Shown one piece after another: positions 14,630-24,199 of a DNA stretch of 64,000 nt; within the stretch, counting starts at the first letter, position 1; every line of letters starts with the position of its first letter. The notes below the pieces were generated by a model. It had not been told where the DNA came from and ran no database searches. It worked only from the letters and a program-made list of their open reading frames with translations. The translations under genes were made by a program, and so were the position numbers. The stretch is from an uncultured Flavobacteriaceae bacterium. GTDB lineage: Bacteria > Bacteroidota > Bacteroidia > Flavobacteriales > Flavobacteriaceae. The stretch lies in NCBI GenBank assembly GCA_947493535.1, contig CANLRK010000004.1, forward strand, positions 180,115 to 244,114, read 5' to 3'.

Positions 14630-15865
14630 TTACGCATTTTTTATACGCTTTTTAAGCTTAATTACGGTTATTTCTGGCCATATACCAACTCTTCCAGCAA
14701 AGCCGTGAAACCCAAAACCTCTATTTACATTAATATACCTACCGTATTCTTCATACAATCCTGCCCATTGTTTATAGATATAACTTGATGGGCTCCATTT
14801 TATAAAACCTGGTATTTCTATTCCCATTTGTAAACCATGTGTGTGTCCGCTTAACGTAAGCTGATAATTAAACTCATTGTTTTTTACTTTATACTCCCAA
14901 TGAGAAGGGTCATGACTCATAAGCACTTTAAAGTCATCTTGATTTATTTTTTCTGAAGCTTTTTTTAAATCGCCTACTTGCTTCCACCCTTTCCCCCAAT
15001 TTTCAACTCCTATCAAAGCCAATCGTTGATTATCTTTTTCTATAAACCGTGATTCATTTAACAACAAATCAAAACCAATATTTGTATGAATATTTTTAAT
15101 TGCCTCAAAATTAGCCTTTTTATCTGCTTTAGTTTTCCACTCAGCATAGTCGCCATAATCATGGTTTCCTAAAATTGAATATTGCCCATACGGAGCCTTT
15201 AACTTTGAAAAAACATTAATAAAAGCATCCATTTCTTCAGCTTTATTATTTACAATATCACCCGTAAACAACAACAAATCGGACTTTTGTTCTGCAACCA
15301 AATTTACCGCATACTCCACCTTATCCATATCAGTAAAACTACCTGAATGAATATCTGATATTTGAGTAATTGTAAAATCATTAAAAGCCTCTGGTAAATC
15401 ATCAAATGCTAATTCATACTTAAGCACTTTAAAGTTGTATTTTCCCTTTGTTATACCATACAATAAAGAAGCAAATGGAATTGCGGCTATACCCAAGGCC
15501 AATTGCGCTATAAACCTTCTTCTACCTGGAATATTTTTTATTTCAGAATTTCCAACTGTTCGCACTAACTTAACCATAATTCTATACACATCTTCTCCAA
15601 ACATAAAGAACACTAGTATTATTTTAGGCAAGAGAAATAGCAACATTATTGAAGCAGCATACTGAAATCCTTTAGTTTGTCCGTTTTCTCTAGAGTACGT
15701 TAAAAAAACAATAAAAAAAGGCACATAAACCAAAGCCGAAATAACTATCCATACCCATCGGTATAATTTTTCTTTTGTAAGTACTTTAAAAGCTTGGTAT
15801 GCATATGCTTCTACAAACAAAAAAACGCTTAGCATGATAACTAACGCAATGTAAAATCTTGACAT
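14630..15865 (-). CDS. Membrane-bound calcineurin-like metallophosphoesterase
   Basis: The protein has 411 residues. Three to four N-terminal membrane helices (residues 4-24, 38-58, 70-92) and a hydrophobic segment after R-R-R near 125-142 precede the catalytic domain. The metallophosphoesterase motifs are complete: D-I-H-S-G-S, G-D-I-V-N-N, G-N-H-D-Y-G, S-H-D-P and S-G-H-T-H-G. The pattern and the hydrophobic lead resemble YkuE/YaeI-type phosphoesterases, which act at the outer face of the inner membrane on UDP-diacylglucosamine-like or other phospho-lipids. Substrate here unknown. A TATCTTTG element lies upstream at 15882-15889. Confidence 0.88.
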   Translation of the reverse strand: MSRFYIALVIMLSVFLFVEAYAYQAFKVLTKEKLYRWVWIVISALVYVPFFIVFLTYSRENGQTKGFQYAASIMLLFLLPKIILVFFMFGEDVYRIMVKLVRTVGNSEIKNIPGRRRFIAQLALGIAAIPFASLLYGITKGKYNFKVLKYELAFDDLPEAFNDFTITQISDIHSGSFTDMDKVEYAVNLVAEQKSDLLLFTGDIVNNKAEEMDAFINVFSKLKAPYGQYSILGNHDYGDYAEWKTKADKKANFEAIKNIHTNIGFDLLLNESRFIEKDNQRLALIGVENWGKGWKQVGDLKKASEKINQDDFKVLMSHDPSHWEYKVKNNEFNYQLTLSGHTHGLQMGIEIPGFIKWSPSSYIYKQWAGLYEEYGRYINVNRGFGFHGFAGRVGIWPEITVIKLKKRIKNA

Positions 15866-15881
15866 CTATTTTGTTTTTTAT

Positions 15882-15889
15882 CAAAGATA
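15882..15889 (-). promoter_or_regulatory. Promoter -7 element for the phosphoesterase gene
   Basis: The minus strand reads TATCTTTG, matching TAnnTTTG, 16 nt before the start codon. Transcription would begin close to the ATG, giving a very short leader. Confidence 0.6.
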
Positions 15890-15987
15890 GCAAATTGGCA
15901 TGCTAATGGTTTTTAATTCTATAAAAATTAACAAATAATACTCGTTTCATTTTCATATTTTTACCTTTTAGAACTCAATATTTAATT

Positions 15988-18816
15988 ATGTCGGCAGAAA
16001 AAAGAGTATTTTTATTAGATGCATATGCATTGATTTTTCGTGGCTATTACGCCTTAATCAAAAACCCAAGAATTACCTCAAAAGGATTAGATGTTTCCGC
16101 TATAATGGGTTTTACTAATTCTCTTTTTGAAATCCTGCGTAAAGACAAGCCTGAATATTTAGCCGTTTGCTTTGATAAAGAAGGTAGTCAATTACGTAAC
16201 GAACTATTTCCTGAATATAAAAACAACCGACAAGTTACTCCTGAAGCTATAAAAGTTGCTGTACCAATTATTCATGAAATTTTAAGCGCCATGAACATTC
16301 CTATTATTGAGGTGCCCGGATATGAAGCTGATGATTTAATAGGTACACTGGCTAAAAAAGCCGAAAAAGAAGGCTTTACCACCTATATGGTTACACCAGA
16401 TAAAGACTTTGCTCAGCTAGTTTCTGAAAATATTTTTATGTACCGACCAGCACGAATGGGTAATGGCATTGAAATATGGGGTATTCCTGAAGTACAAGCC
16501 AAGTTTGAAGTTGAACGACCAGAACAAGTTATTGACTATCTAGGAATGATGGGAGATGCTGTTGATAACATACCTGGGTTGCCAGGTGTAGGCGATAAAA
16601 CTGCTAAAAAATTTATCAAAGCCTATGGTTCTATGGAAAATCTTTTAGCAAACACTGCAGACTTAAAAGGAAAAATGAAAGAAAAAGTTGAGGCCAACGC
16701 AGAATTAGGTTTGCTTTCTAAAAAGCTAGCCACTATACTGCTCGATTGTCCGGTTGAATTTAATGCTGATGAGTTTTATGTTTCTAAACCTGATGTAAAA
16801 AAGGTAACCGAATTGTTTCAGGAACTAGAATTTAGACGTTTACAAAAAACCTTTGAAACTGTTTATGGCTTAACGCAACCTGAAGCAGCTGAAAAATCCA
16901 CAGAACAAAACAAACCAAAAAAAGCAACCACCAGTACAAATAGTCAGTTTTCATTATTTGGAAACAACACTAACCAGTCCACCTCTGAAGCAGGTATTAC
17001 TGGTTATAAAACTGCCAAAAACACAGCTCATGTATATCAGTTTATCAACACACAATTTGCAAGAAAGTTATTCGTAAAACAATTGATGAAGCAATCCTCT
17101 GTTTGTTTTGACACCGAAACAACTAGCTTGGATACTTTTGAAGCAGAACTAGTTGGTATTTCATTTTCTTGGGAAGCACAAAAAGGATATTACATTCCTT
17201 TTCCAGACAATCAGCAAGAAGCTCAAAAAATAATTGAAGAATTGCGCCCGTTTTTTGAAGCCACTACTATTGAAAAAATAGCACATAACATTAAATATGA
17301 TGCTAAAGTATTACACAATTACAACATTACCCTTAAAGGCCCTTTATTTGACACCATGCTAGCGCATTATCTTATCAATCCAGATATGCGACATAATATG
17401 GACGTCCTTTCAGAAACTTACTTAAATTACCAACCTATTTCTATTGAAAGTTTAATTGGTAAAAAGGGGAAGAACCAAAAATCGTTTAGAACAGTCCCCC
17501 TAACTGAACAAACCGAATATGCCGTAGAAGATGCAGATATTACATTTCAATTAAAACAATTATTTGAACAAAAACTATTAGAAACAAAAACAAAAAAGCT
17601 TTTTGATACTATTGAAATGCCTTTAGTGCCTGTTTTAATAGCTATGGAGCTGGAAGGAATAAATGTTAATGTTGATTTTTTAGCCAAGTTATCTGAAGAG
17701 CTATCAAAAGATATAAAAACACTTGAAAGCGCCATATATGAAACCGCTGGAAAAGAGTTCAACTTAGCTTCACCTAAACAATTAGGCGTTATATTATTTG
17801 AAGATTTAAAGCTAGTTGATAAACCTAAAAAAACAAAAACAGGACAATATTCAACCTCTGAGGAAGTTTTAAGCAAATTAGACGACCATAAAATTATTCA
17901 AGATATTTTAGCTTGGCGAAGCCTAATAAAACTTCAAAACACCTATGTTGATGCTTTACCTACACAAGTAAACCCTAAAACAAAACGCATCCATACGGAT
18001 TACCACCAAGCAGTGGCTGCAACAGGTAGATTAAGCTCAAATAACCCTAATCTGCAAAACATTCCTATTCGTACCGAACGCGGCAGACAAGTACGTAAGG
18101 CTTTTATACCAAAGGATAAAAACCATATTCTTGTTGCTGCAGATTATTCTCAAATTGAATTACGAATTATTGCTGCTTTAAGTGAGGATGAAAATATGAT
18201 TGACTCATTTATGAAAGGGGATGATATTCATGCAGCTACAGCCGCAAAAGTTTTTAATGTACCTTTAGACCAAGTAACTAGGACACAGCGTAGTAATGCC
18301 AAAGCTGTAAATTTTGGAATTATATACGGGCAAGGAGCGTTTACTTTAGCACAACAACAGAAAATATCACGTAGTGAAGCTAAAGAGCTTATTGATAATT
18401 ATTATAAAACATACCCTAAGCTAAAAGCATACATGGCCAATCAGGTAGATTTAGCTAGAGACAATGGTTATGTTGAAACTGTTTCACAGCGTCGCAGGTA
18501 TTTAAAAAACATTAACTCACAAAACGCAATTGTTAGAGCAGCCGATGAACGAAACGCTGTTAATGCACCTATTCAAGGTAGTGCTGCAGATATTATTAAG
18601 TTAGCAATGATTGCAATTCACAACGAATTATCAGCTAAAAAAATGCAATCAAAAATGTTGCTTCAAGTTCATGATGAATTGGTATTTGATGTTGTAAAAG
18701 AAGAAAAAAACGAAATCAAATCTTTAGTTAAAAACGCAATGGAAAACGCTTTTAAAATGGCTGTTCCGTTAGATGTTGAGCTTGATGAAGGAGAAAATTG
18801 GCTAGAAGCACATTAA
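15988..18816 (+). CDS. polA: DNA polymerase I
   Basis: The 942-residue enzyme fills gaps in repair and removes RNA primers from Okazaki fragments. The N-terminal 5'-3' nuclease (about 1-300) has E-A-D-D-L-I-G-T-L and T-P-D-K-D-F plus the G-V-G-D-K-T-A helix-hairpin-helix. The middle 3'-5' exonuclease (about 350-530) keeps its acidic residues in F-D-T-E-T-T-S-L-D and H-N-I-K-Y-D-A-K, so proofreading is probably active. The polymerase part has motif A D-Y-S-Q-I-E-L-R, motif B R-S-N-A-K-A-V-N-F-G-I-I-Y-G and motif C Q-V-H-D-E-L. A near-match promoter TACCTTTT is at 15962. Converges with the histidine kinase gene. Confidence 0.97.
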   Translation: MSAEKRVFLLDAYALIFRGYYALIKNPRITSKGLDVSAIMGFTNSLFEILRKDKPEYLAVCFDKEGSQLRNELFPEYKNNRQVTPEAIKVAVPIIHEILSAMNIPIIEVPGYEADDLIGTLAKKAEKEGFTTYMVTPDKDFAQLVSENIFMYRPARMGNGIEIWGIPEVQAKFEVERPEQVIDYLGMMGDAVDNIPGLPGVGDKTAKKFIKAYGSMENLLANTADLKGKMKEKVEANAELGLLSKKLATILLDCPVEFNADEFYVSKPDVKKVTELFQELEFRRLQKTFETVYGLTQPEAAEKSTEQNKPKKATTSTNSQFSLFGNNTNQSTSEAGITGYKTAKNTAHVYQFINTQFARKLFVKQLMKQSSVCFDTETTSLDTFEAELVGISFSWEAQKGYYIPFPDNQQEAQKIIEELRPFFEATTIEKIAHNIKYDAKVLHNYNITLKGPLFDTMLAHYLINPDMRHNMDVLSETYLNYQPISIESLIGKKGKNQKSFRTVPLTEQTEYAVEDADITFQLKQLFEQKLLETKTKKLFDTIEMPLVPVLIAMELEGINVNVDFLAKLSEELSKDIKTLESAIYETAGKEFNLASPKQLGVILFEDLKLVDKPKKTKTGQYSTSEEVLSKLDDHKIIQDILAWRSLIKLQNTYVDALPTQVNPKTKRIHTDYHQAVAATGRLSSNNPNLQNIPIRTERGRQVRKAFIPKDKNHILVAADYSQIELRIIAALSEDENMIDSFMKGDDIHAATAAKVFNVPLDQVTRTQRSNAKAVNFGIIYGQGAFTLAQQQKISRSEAKELIDNYYKTYPKLKAYMANQVDLARDNGYVETVSQRRRYLKNINSQNAIVRAADERNAVNAPIQGSAADIIKLAMIAIHNELSAKKMQSKMLLQVHDELVFDVVKEEKNEIKSLVKNAMENAFKMAVPLDVELDEGENWLEAH

Positions 18817-18819
18817 TGG

Positions 18820-20010
18820 CTAGGTATGTTCTATTTCTTCAAAAACAATTTTATAATGTGTTCCGTTATCTGAAAAAACTTCAGTGGTTCCGTTTAATTG
18901 TTTTACAAAAATAGAAATCAATTTTGTACCTAAACCTTTTGATTCTTTTTCAGTATCAATTCCTGATCCGTTGTCTGAAATTTGCAACAGGTACTGTTGT
19001 TTATTTTTTTTATGTAAACTAATAGTTATTTGCGCATCATTTGTATTTGCAAAGGCATACTTAAGCGAGTTTGTAATTACTTCATTCACTATTAAACCTA
19101 ATGGTGTTAAAGTTTGCATTCCTAACTCAACATTTTCTATATCTAATTCTACATCAATCTTTTTATTTACTGAGTAACTATCAATTAGATTTTCTACTAA
19201 GCGCATAAAATACTCTTGTGCATTTATTAACTCCAAAGTATATTCTTTCAATAAGCTCTCATGCAATAATGCCATTGAAAATATTCGTTTTTGCGAACTC
19301 TTAAACATTTCTACTACATTCTTATCGTCAATTTTTGATGCTTGTAACCTCAACAAACTAATTACTACTTGTAAATTATTTTTAATTCTATGATGTATTT
19401 CTTTAATTATCAACCGCTTTTCCTCATTTTTAGCATATAATATTTTATTAGCTTCACGAATAGACTTATCATTTACATAAACCAATTTACTGTAGTAAAA
19501 AACTACTAGAAATATCATAAAACCAACAATCATTACCAGAACCATTCCTGTGTAAAAAATTACCTGCTCATCTAACTGATATTTTGAAGGACTTTCTCTA
19601 AAATAGAAGCTGTTTAAAGTATAGACCACTCCTATACTTAAAAAATAGGCATAGCTTTGCCAAGTTTTCCAATAAGGATTTAGTAAAAAAACGGAAGGAA
19701 GAACGAATATTAAAAAAATAAAATTACTTTCAATACCTATGTAATAAGTTGCTAAACAAGCGTGCAATACAACTTCTACACTAGCTATTAAAAATATTAA
19801 TCTGACATTATATTCTTTACGTATTAAATACATTAACAGGACAAAAAACAATGTAGATATTATATTGTACCCTACCATTTCTGGCACTTTAACCATGTAA
19901 AAAAATAATATTAGCACAACATGAATTAATAAAGCTAACTTACCTATATTGTATACGGTAAACTTAAACCTGTCACTCCATTCATACTCAGAAAATAGTT
20001 TGTCTTTCAC
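18820..20010 (-). CDS. Membrane histidine kinase, HisKA_2 type
   Basis: The 396-residue protein has a sensor made of about six membrane helices (residues 20-175) with no large extracellular loop, then a helical linker and a kinase core. The phospho-acceptor box K-E-I-H-H-R-I-K-N-N-L-Q-V-V (His206/207) followed by S-L-L-R-L-Q-A marks the HisKA_2 class. The ATPase domain shows N-E-V-I-T-N-S-L-K-Y-A-F, D-N-G-S-G-I and K-G-L-G-T-K-L-I. No response regulator gene is adjacent. The next gene upstream encodes a paralogous kinase with a TPR sensor; the two share the same core and likely arose by duplication. Signal unknown. Confidence 0.88.
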   Translation of the reverse strand: MKDKLFSEYEWSDRFKFTVYNIGKLALLIHVVLILFFYMVKVPEMVGYNIISTLFFVLLMYLIRKEYNVRLIFLIASVEVVLHACLATYYIGIESNFIFLIFVLPSVFLLNPYWKTWQSYAYFLSIGVVYTLNSFYFRESPSKYQLDEQVIFYTGMVLVMIVGFMIFLVVFYYSKLVYVNDKSIREANKILYAKNEEKRLIIKEIHHRIKNNLQVVISLLRLQASKIDDKNVVEMFKSSQKRIFSMALLHESLLKEYTLELINAQEYFMRLVENLIDSYSVNKKIDVELDIENVELGMQTLTPLGLIVNEVITNSLKYAFANTNDAQITISLHKKNKQQYLLQISDNGSGIDTEKESKGLGTKLISIFVKQLNGTTEVFSDNGTHYKIVFEEIEHT

Positions 20011-20048
20011 GCTTTTGATTTATCCTGAGGGTTAATACATATTTATTT

Positions 20049-21965
20049 TTATTCTTTGTCTACAACAAATTTCAATTCATAAAACGTGCCTTCACGTTCT
20101 AATAATTTAATTGTTCCGTTTAGTTGTCTGGAAAATATATCGATTAATTTTGTTCCTAAACCAGAGCTTTCGTCTAAAGGATGAAACCCAACTCCATCAT
20201 CTCCTATAATCATTTCAAAAGTGGTAGCTCCTACATTTTTTAGCTCCAAAAAAATAGTTCCTTTTTGTTTATTCACAAAAGCGTATTTTAATGAATTTGC
20301 AATTATTTCATTAACAATTAAACTTAATGGTAATAGTGTTTTAATACTTAACTCTTCATCTACTATCGCTAAGCTTTTACTTACTTGCTTGTCTAAACCA
20401 TAACTATCAATAATATCCGAAACCAAATCTGTTAAATGATTTTTTACATTAATCAATCTTAGGTTTTCTGTACTATACATATTTTCATGCAGCTTAGCCA
20501 TGGATAAAACTCTTCGTTGAGTGTTTTTAAACATGTCCGTTATCTTACTGTCATCAACCTCTTTTGACTGCAATCTTAATAAACTATTAACTACCTGCAA
20601 GTTATTTTTAACCCTATGATGAATTTCTTTCATCATTACTTGTTTTTCTTCATTCTGCTCTCTTAATAGTTCTGAAACAACTTTATTTTTATTCAACACT
20701 CTTTTTGTAAAAAGCGCTATGAATGAAATAAGCATTATACCTAAAATGGCTATTCCTAAAAATATTTTATTGTTTTTAAGTCTAAGTCTTTGTAGTTTAT
20801 TATTAGCTGATAAAAGCTCTATTTCTTTTTGTTTTTCCTTAAGATCAGCGTTAGATTGTTTTATTAGTATAGATTCTTCTATTTTATCATTCTGAATACT
20901 ATCACTTAGCTTATTATATGCTTGCTCGTAAGCAAATGCTTGTTTCCAATTTAATTTTCCAACGTAAACATCTCTTAATAATTTAGTAGCTTTAACTAAA
21001 CTCTCTAAAGCATTTTCTTTTTTTGCTATTTCATACGCTTCAAGACCTACTTCTTTCGCTTTTTTAAAATTTCCTTTTTTAACATATACTTCTCCTAAAT
21101 AAATTAACGAAATAGCTACTCCTTTAAAGTCATTATGCTCTCGTTCTAACTCTAAACTTTTGGTATAATATGCTAAAGCCTTATCGTATTCTTTTTTTCT
21201 ATAATATACTTCTCCAAATAAATCATACGTAATACCTATACCGTACGATTCTTTAGATAATTCACGAGCTTTTAAACTTTGGGTTAACAATACTAAAGCA
21301 GAATCTAACTCTTTCCTATCAGATAGTATTTGCCCCAGATTAGTTAAGGCCATTGCTACACAACGATAGTTTTTATACCTTTTACATAAGGTTAGTGACT
21401 TATTATAAAAACTCTCTGCTTTTTCATAATTTTTAATATCATGATAGAGAGAACCCAAATTATTATAGGCTTCTGGCAACAACACACTGTCTTTAATTTG
21501 CTCTTGAATGGCTATACATTCATGATAATAGTTTAATGCTTCCACATAATTACCTTTATCATGAGTTATAATTGCTTTGTTATTAACAGTTGCAGCCATG
21601 TAACTGAATAGCATTCTGTTTTTAGCAGACAACTTATCGTCCCTTAACACAACACCTGACAACTTTTTTGTAAGGTAATTATTCATCCAGCTATTATACT
21701 TTGTCCATAGATTTTCATCCCAAGACAATTCAATTATATCATTTATGTATTTTAGCTTAAGTGAATCTGTTTTTGACTCGTGAAACTTTTTTAAGGACGA
21801 ATTAACCAGTTCTCTATCTTCCTCTGATAATTTTGTTAGCTCTAAACTATCAACTAAGTAATAGTTTTTATCTGCAAATGTTTGTGCAACTACAGATTGG
21901 CTATATAAACACAATACAACTGTTACTATATAATAAAAAATATATTTCCTTTTATAAACCAGCAT
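20049..21965 (-). CDS. TPR-domain histidine kinase, HisKA_2 type
   Basis: The protein has 638 residues from the chosen start. A signal peptide (K-R-K-Y-I-F-Y-Y-I-V-T-V-V-L-C-L-Y-S, cleavage near V-V-A-Q) sends the sensor outside; five or more TPR units follow at about residues 110-340. A coiled segment, one membrane helix (near 400) and a kinase core complete it, with K-E-I-H-H-R-V-K-N-N-L-Q-V-V near 445 and the ATP motifs N-E-I-I-A-N-S-L-K-Y-A-F and S-G-L-G-T-K-L-I. An open frame extends 29 codons further, but that stretch runs through the pckA terminator, so ATG 21965 is preferred. Located 38 nt upstream of the paralogous kinase; probably co-transcribed. Confidence 0.88.
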   Translation of the reverse strand: MLVYKRKYIFYYIVTVVLCLYSQSVVAQTFADKNYYLVDSLELTKLSEEDRELVNSSLKKFHESKTDSLKLKYINDIIELSWDENLWTKYNSWMNNYLTKKLSGVVLRDDKLSAKNRMLFSYMAATVNNKAIITHDKGNYVEALNYYHECIAIQEQIKDSVLLPEAYNNLGSLYHDIKNYEKAESFYNKSLTLCKRYKNYRCVAMALTNLGQILSDRKELDSALVLLTQSLKARELSKESYGIGITYDLFGEVYYRKKEYDKALAYYTKSLELEREHNDFKGVAISLIYLGEVYVKKGNFKKAKEVGLEAYEIAKKENALESLVKATKLLRDVYVGKLNWKQAFAYEQAYNKLSDSIQNDKIEESILIKQSNADLKEKQKEIELLSANNKLQRLRLKNNKIFLGIAILGIMLISFIALFTKRVLNKNKVVSELLREQNEEKQVMMKEIHHRVKNNLQVVNSLLRLQSKEVDDSKITDMFKNTQRRVLSMAKLHENMYSTENLRLINVKNHLTDLVSDIIDSYGLDKQVSKSLAIVDEELSIKTLLPLSLIVNEIIANSLKYAFVNKQKGTIFLELKNVGATTFEMIIGDDGVGFHPLDESSGLGTKLIDIFSRQLNGTIKLLEREGTFYELKFVVDKE

Positions 21966-22002
21966 ACATAAAGGTAAGGTAATTATTAAAGTTACAAAAA
22001 AT

Positions 22003-22035
22003 AAAAAATCCCAAGGTGCTTCCTTGGGATTTTTT
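22003..22035 (-). terminator. Terminator after pckA
   Basis: AAAAAATCCCAAGG (22003-22016) and CCTTGGGATTTTTT (22022-22035) form a perfect 14-bp stem with a 5-base loop. It lies 23 bases after the pckA stop codon and before the TPR kinase start at 21965. Confidence 0.85.
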
Positions 22036-22057
22036 ATTTTTTGATATATCAAAAGAT

Positions 22058-23653
22058 CTATACTAACGGACCTCCTTTTAAAATTTCTTCATTTGCATAC
22101 TCTTCAAACTGAGCGAAATTCTTTTTAAACGATGTTGCCAACTCATTAGCTTTAGCATCATATGCTTCTGTATCACTCCATGTACCACGTGGGTTTAACA
22201 CCTCATCTGGTACATTTTCACATGTTGTTGGCATTGACAAACCAAATATTGGATGTTGCACAAAATCAACATTATCTAAACGTCCTTCTAAAGCCTCTGT
22301 AATCATCGCTCTGGTGTACTTTAACTTCATACGGTTTCCTACACCATAAGGTCCACCAGTCCACCCTGTATTAACCAACCAAACATTAACTCCTGCTTCT
22401 TGCATTTTAGCACTTAACATTTCTGCATATTTAGTTGGGTGTAACGGCATAAATGGCGCACCAAAACAAGCCGAAAAACTTGGTAAAGGCTCATTAATTC
22501 CAGCCTCTGTTCCTGCTACTTTTGCTGTGTACCCAGAAATAAAGTGATATGCTGCTTGACCTGGCGTTAATTTTGATATTGGAGGCAATACTCCAAACGC
22601 ATCAGCTGTTAAGAAAAATATATTCTTCGGGTTTTTCCCTATAGAAGGTTCTTGAATATTATTAATATGGTAAATCGGATAACTTACACGTGTGTTTTGT
22701 GTGATAGATGTGTCTTCAAAATCTACCTTACCCGCAGCATCCATAATTACATTTTCTAAAATTGCACCTCTTTTGATAGCATTAAAAATGTCTGGTTCTT
22801 TTTCTGCCGATAAGTCGATTACTTTTGCATAACATCCTCCTTCAAAATTGAACACGGTATTCTCGTTAGTCCATCCATGCTCGTCATCACCAATTAGTTT
22901 ACGCTCTGGGTCTGCCGATAACGTTGTTTTTCCTGTACCTGACAAACCAAAGAAAATGGCTGTTTCGCCATTTTTACCAACGTTTGCAGAGCAGTGCATT
23001 GGTAACGTATTTTTATACACAGGTAAAATGAAGTTTAATGCCGAAAAAATTCCTTTTTTAATTTCTCCGGTATATCCAGTACCTCCAATTAAAGCTATTT
23101 TTCTAGTAAAATCTAAAATAGCAAAATTGTGCTGACGAGTTCCATCTACAGCAGGATTTGCCATAAAACCTGGAGCGTTAACCACAGTCCATTCTGGAGA
23201 AAAACTTTCTAACTCCTCTTCTGTTGGACGTAAAAACATATTATGAGCAAACATATTTGACCATGGATACTCGTTAATTACTCTAATGTTTAATTTATAG
23301 TTTTCATCTGCACAAGCGTAACTATCTCTTACAAAGACTTCTTTTTCTGATAAGTAAGCTGTTACCTTGTCGTATAATTTTTGAAATTTATCTGAATCGA
23401 AAGGGATGTTAATATCTCCCCACCATATTTTATCAGCTGTGGTAGCATCTTTTACAATAAACCTATCTTTTGGAGATCTACCTGTAAATTCACCTGTGTT
23501 AATAGCCAAAGCTCCTGAAGCAGCTTCTACTCCTATGCCTTTAGCTATGGTTACATCATGCAACTCATCAGAAGATAAATTGTATTGGATTTTTGCATTT
23601 CTGATTCCGTATTGTTCTAATGAAATCATGTTCTTTGTATCATTACCAGCCAT
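22058..23653 (-). CDS. pckA: Phosphoenolpyruvate carboxykinase (ATP)
   Basis: The enzyme converts oxaloacetate and ATP to phosphoenolpyruvate, CO2 and ADP, the first step of gluconeogenesis; fbp at 43485 serves the same route. With ATG 23653 it has 531 residues, normal for the family. Visible motifs are G-R-S-P-K-D-R-F near residue 55, M-H-C-S-A-N-V-G with metal-binding His, the P-loop G-L-S-G-T-G-K-T-T-L-S, and the D-D-E-H-G-W kinase-2 block. An upstream in-frame ATG at 23698 would place the start on top of the promoter element, so the internal ATG is chosen. A clear TTG/TAnnTTTG promoter precedes it. Confidence 0.96.
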   Translation of the reverse strand: MAGNDTKNMISLEQYGIRNAKIQYNLSSDELHDVTIAKGIGVEAASGALAINTGEFTGRSPKDRFIVKDATTADKIWWGDINIPFDSDKFQKLYDKVTAYLSEKEVFVRDSYACADENYKLNIRVINEYPWSNMFAHNMFLRPTEEELESFSPEWTVVNAPGFMANPAVDGTRQHNFAILDFTRKIALIGGTGYTGEIKKGIFSALNFILPVYKNTLPMHCSANVGKNGETAIFFGLSGTGKTTLSADPERKLIGDDEHGWTNENTVFNFEGGCYAKVIDLSAEKEPDIFNAIKRGAILENVIMDAAGKVDFEDTSITQNTRVSYPIYHINNIQEPSIGKNPKNIFFLTADAFGVLPPISKLTPGQAAYHFISGYTAKVAGTEAGINEPLPSFSACFGAPFMPLHPTKYAEMLSAKMQEAGVNVWLVNTGWTGGPYGVGNRMKLKYTRAMITEALEGRLDNVDFVQHPIFGLSMPTTCENVPDEVLNPRGTWSDTEAYDAKANELATSFKKNFAQFEEYANEEILKGGPLV

Positions 23654-23695
23654 AATAATAGTGTGTTGTACTATGTTTAGTTTAGTTATAAAGGG

Positions 23696-23720
23696 CAAAA
23701 ATAATAAAAAATACTAGCAA
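23696..23720 (-). promoter_or_regulatory. Promoter of pckA
   Basis: On the minus strand a TTG (-33, plus positions 23718-23720) is followed at short spacing by TATTTTTG (-7, 23696-23703), matching the Bacteroidota consensus TTG / TAnnTTTG. This supports the downstream start at 23653. Confidence 0.65.
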
Positions 23721-23727
23721 TTAGCCT

Positions 23728-24117
23728 TTAGCGTTGTTTTATGTTGATAAAACTTCTTAACAACAATGCCCATCCAATAATTAAAAGTATCCCGCCTATT
23801 GGTGTAATTATACCTATAGCAGAAAAATCAATACCCGTTACACTACTTGTTGATAACAAATAAATAGATCCTGAAAAGAACAATACACCTATTAAAATTA
23901 TTATATACACCCGCCTTTTATATGTTTCAGAAACTTGATGAAACATACCTAAAAAAAGTAACAAAAAAACATGGTACATTTGATATCTCACCCCTGTTTC
24001 AAAAGAAGTTAAACTAGCTTCAGGTAATAACTCCTTTAATTTATGTGCGCCAAATGCACCTAAAACAATAGCAATAATTGCTAGTACTGCTGCTGTAATT
24101 AATATTCTTTTATTCAT
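23728..24117 (-). CDS. DUF423 family small membrane protein
   Basis: This 129-residue inner-membrane protein has four helices. It opens with a lipophilic helix followed by the family hallmark G-A-F-G-A-H-K-L near residue 21-28, then T-G-V-R-Y-Q-M-Y-H near 42-50, and ends with G-I-I-T-P-I-G-G. These are features of DUF423 (YgdD-like). Biochemical role unknown. It is divergent from the saccharopine dehydrogenase-family gene, sharing an 82-bp promoter region. Confidence 0.88.
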   Translation of the reverse strand: MNKRILITAAVLAIIAIVLGAFGAHKLKELLPEASLTSFETGVRYQMYHVFLLLFLGMFHQVSETYKRRVYIIILIGVLFFSGSIYLLSTSSVTGIDFSAIGIITPIGGILLIIGWALLLRSFINIKQR

Positions 24118-24124
24118 AATAAAA

Positions 24125-24155
24125 TTGGTTTAAACAAGTGTAGGTTATATCTTTG
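24125..24155 (+). promoter_or_regulatory. Promoter of the saccharopine dehydrogenase-family gene
   Basis: TTG at 24125-24127 and TATCTTTG at 24148-24155 match the Bacteroidota -33 and -7 elements with 20 bases between them. The start codon is 45 nt downstream. Confidence 0.7.
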
Positions 24156-24199
24156 TTTGTAATTATTTTATTTTCAAAAAATAAATCCATACCACAAAA

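Noticed and set aside
21966..22052. 29-codon N-terminal extension of the TPR histidine kinase
   Set aside because: It runs through the perfect pckA terminator hairpin and lies before a normal signal peptide starting at 21965.
23654..23698. Upstream start of pckA
   Set aside because: It begins on top of the TATTTTTG promoter element, and the family N-terminus matches the ATG at 23653.
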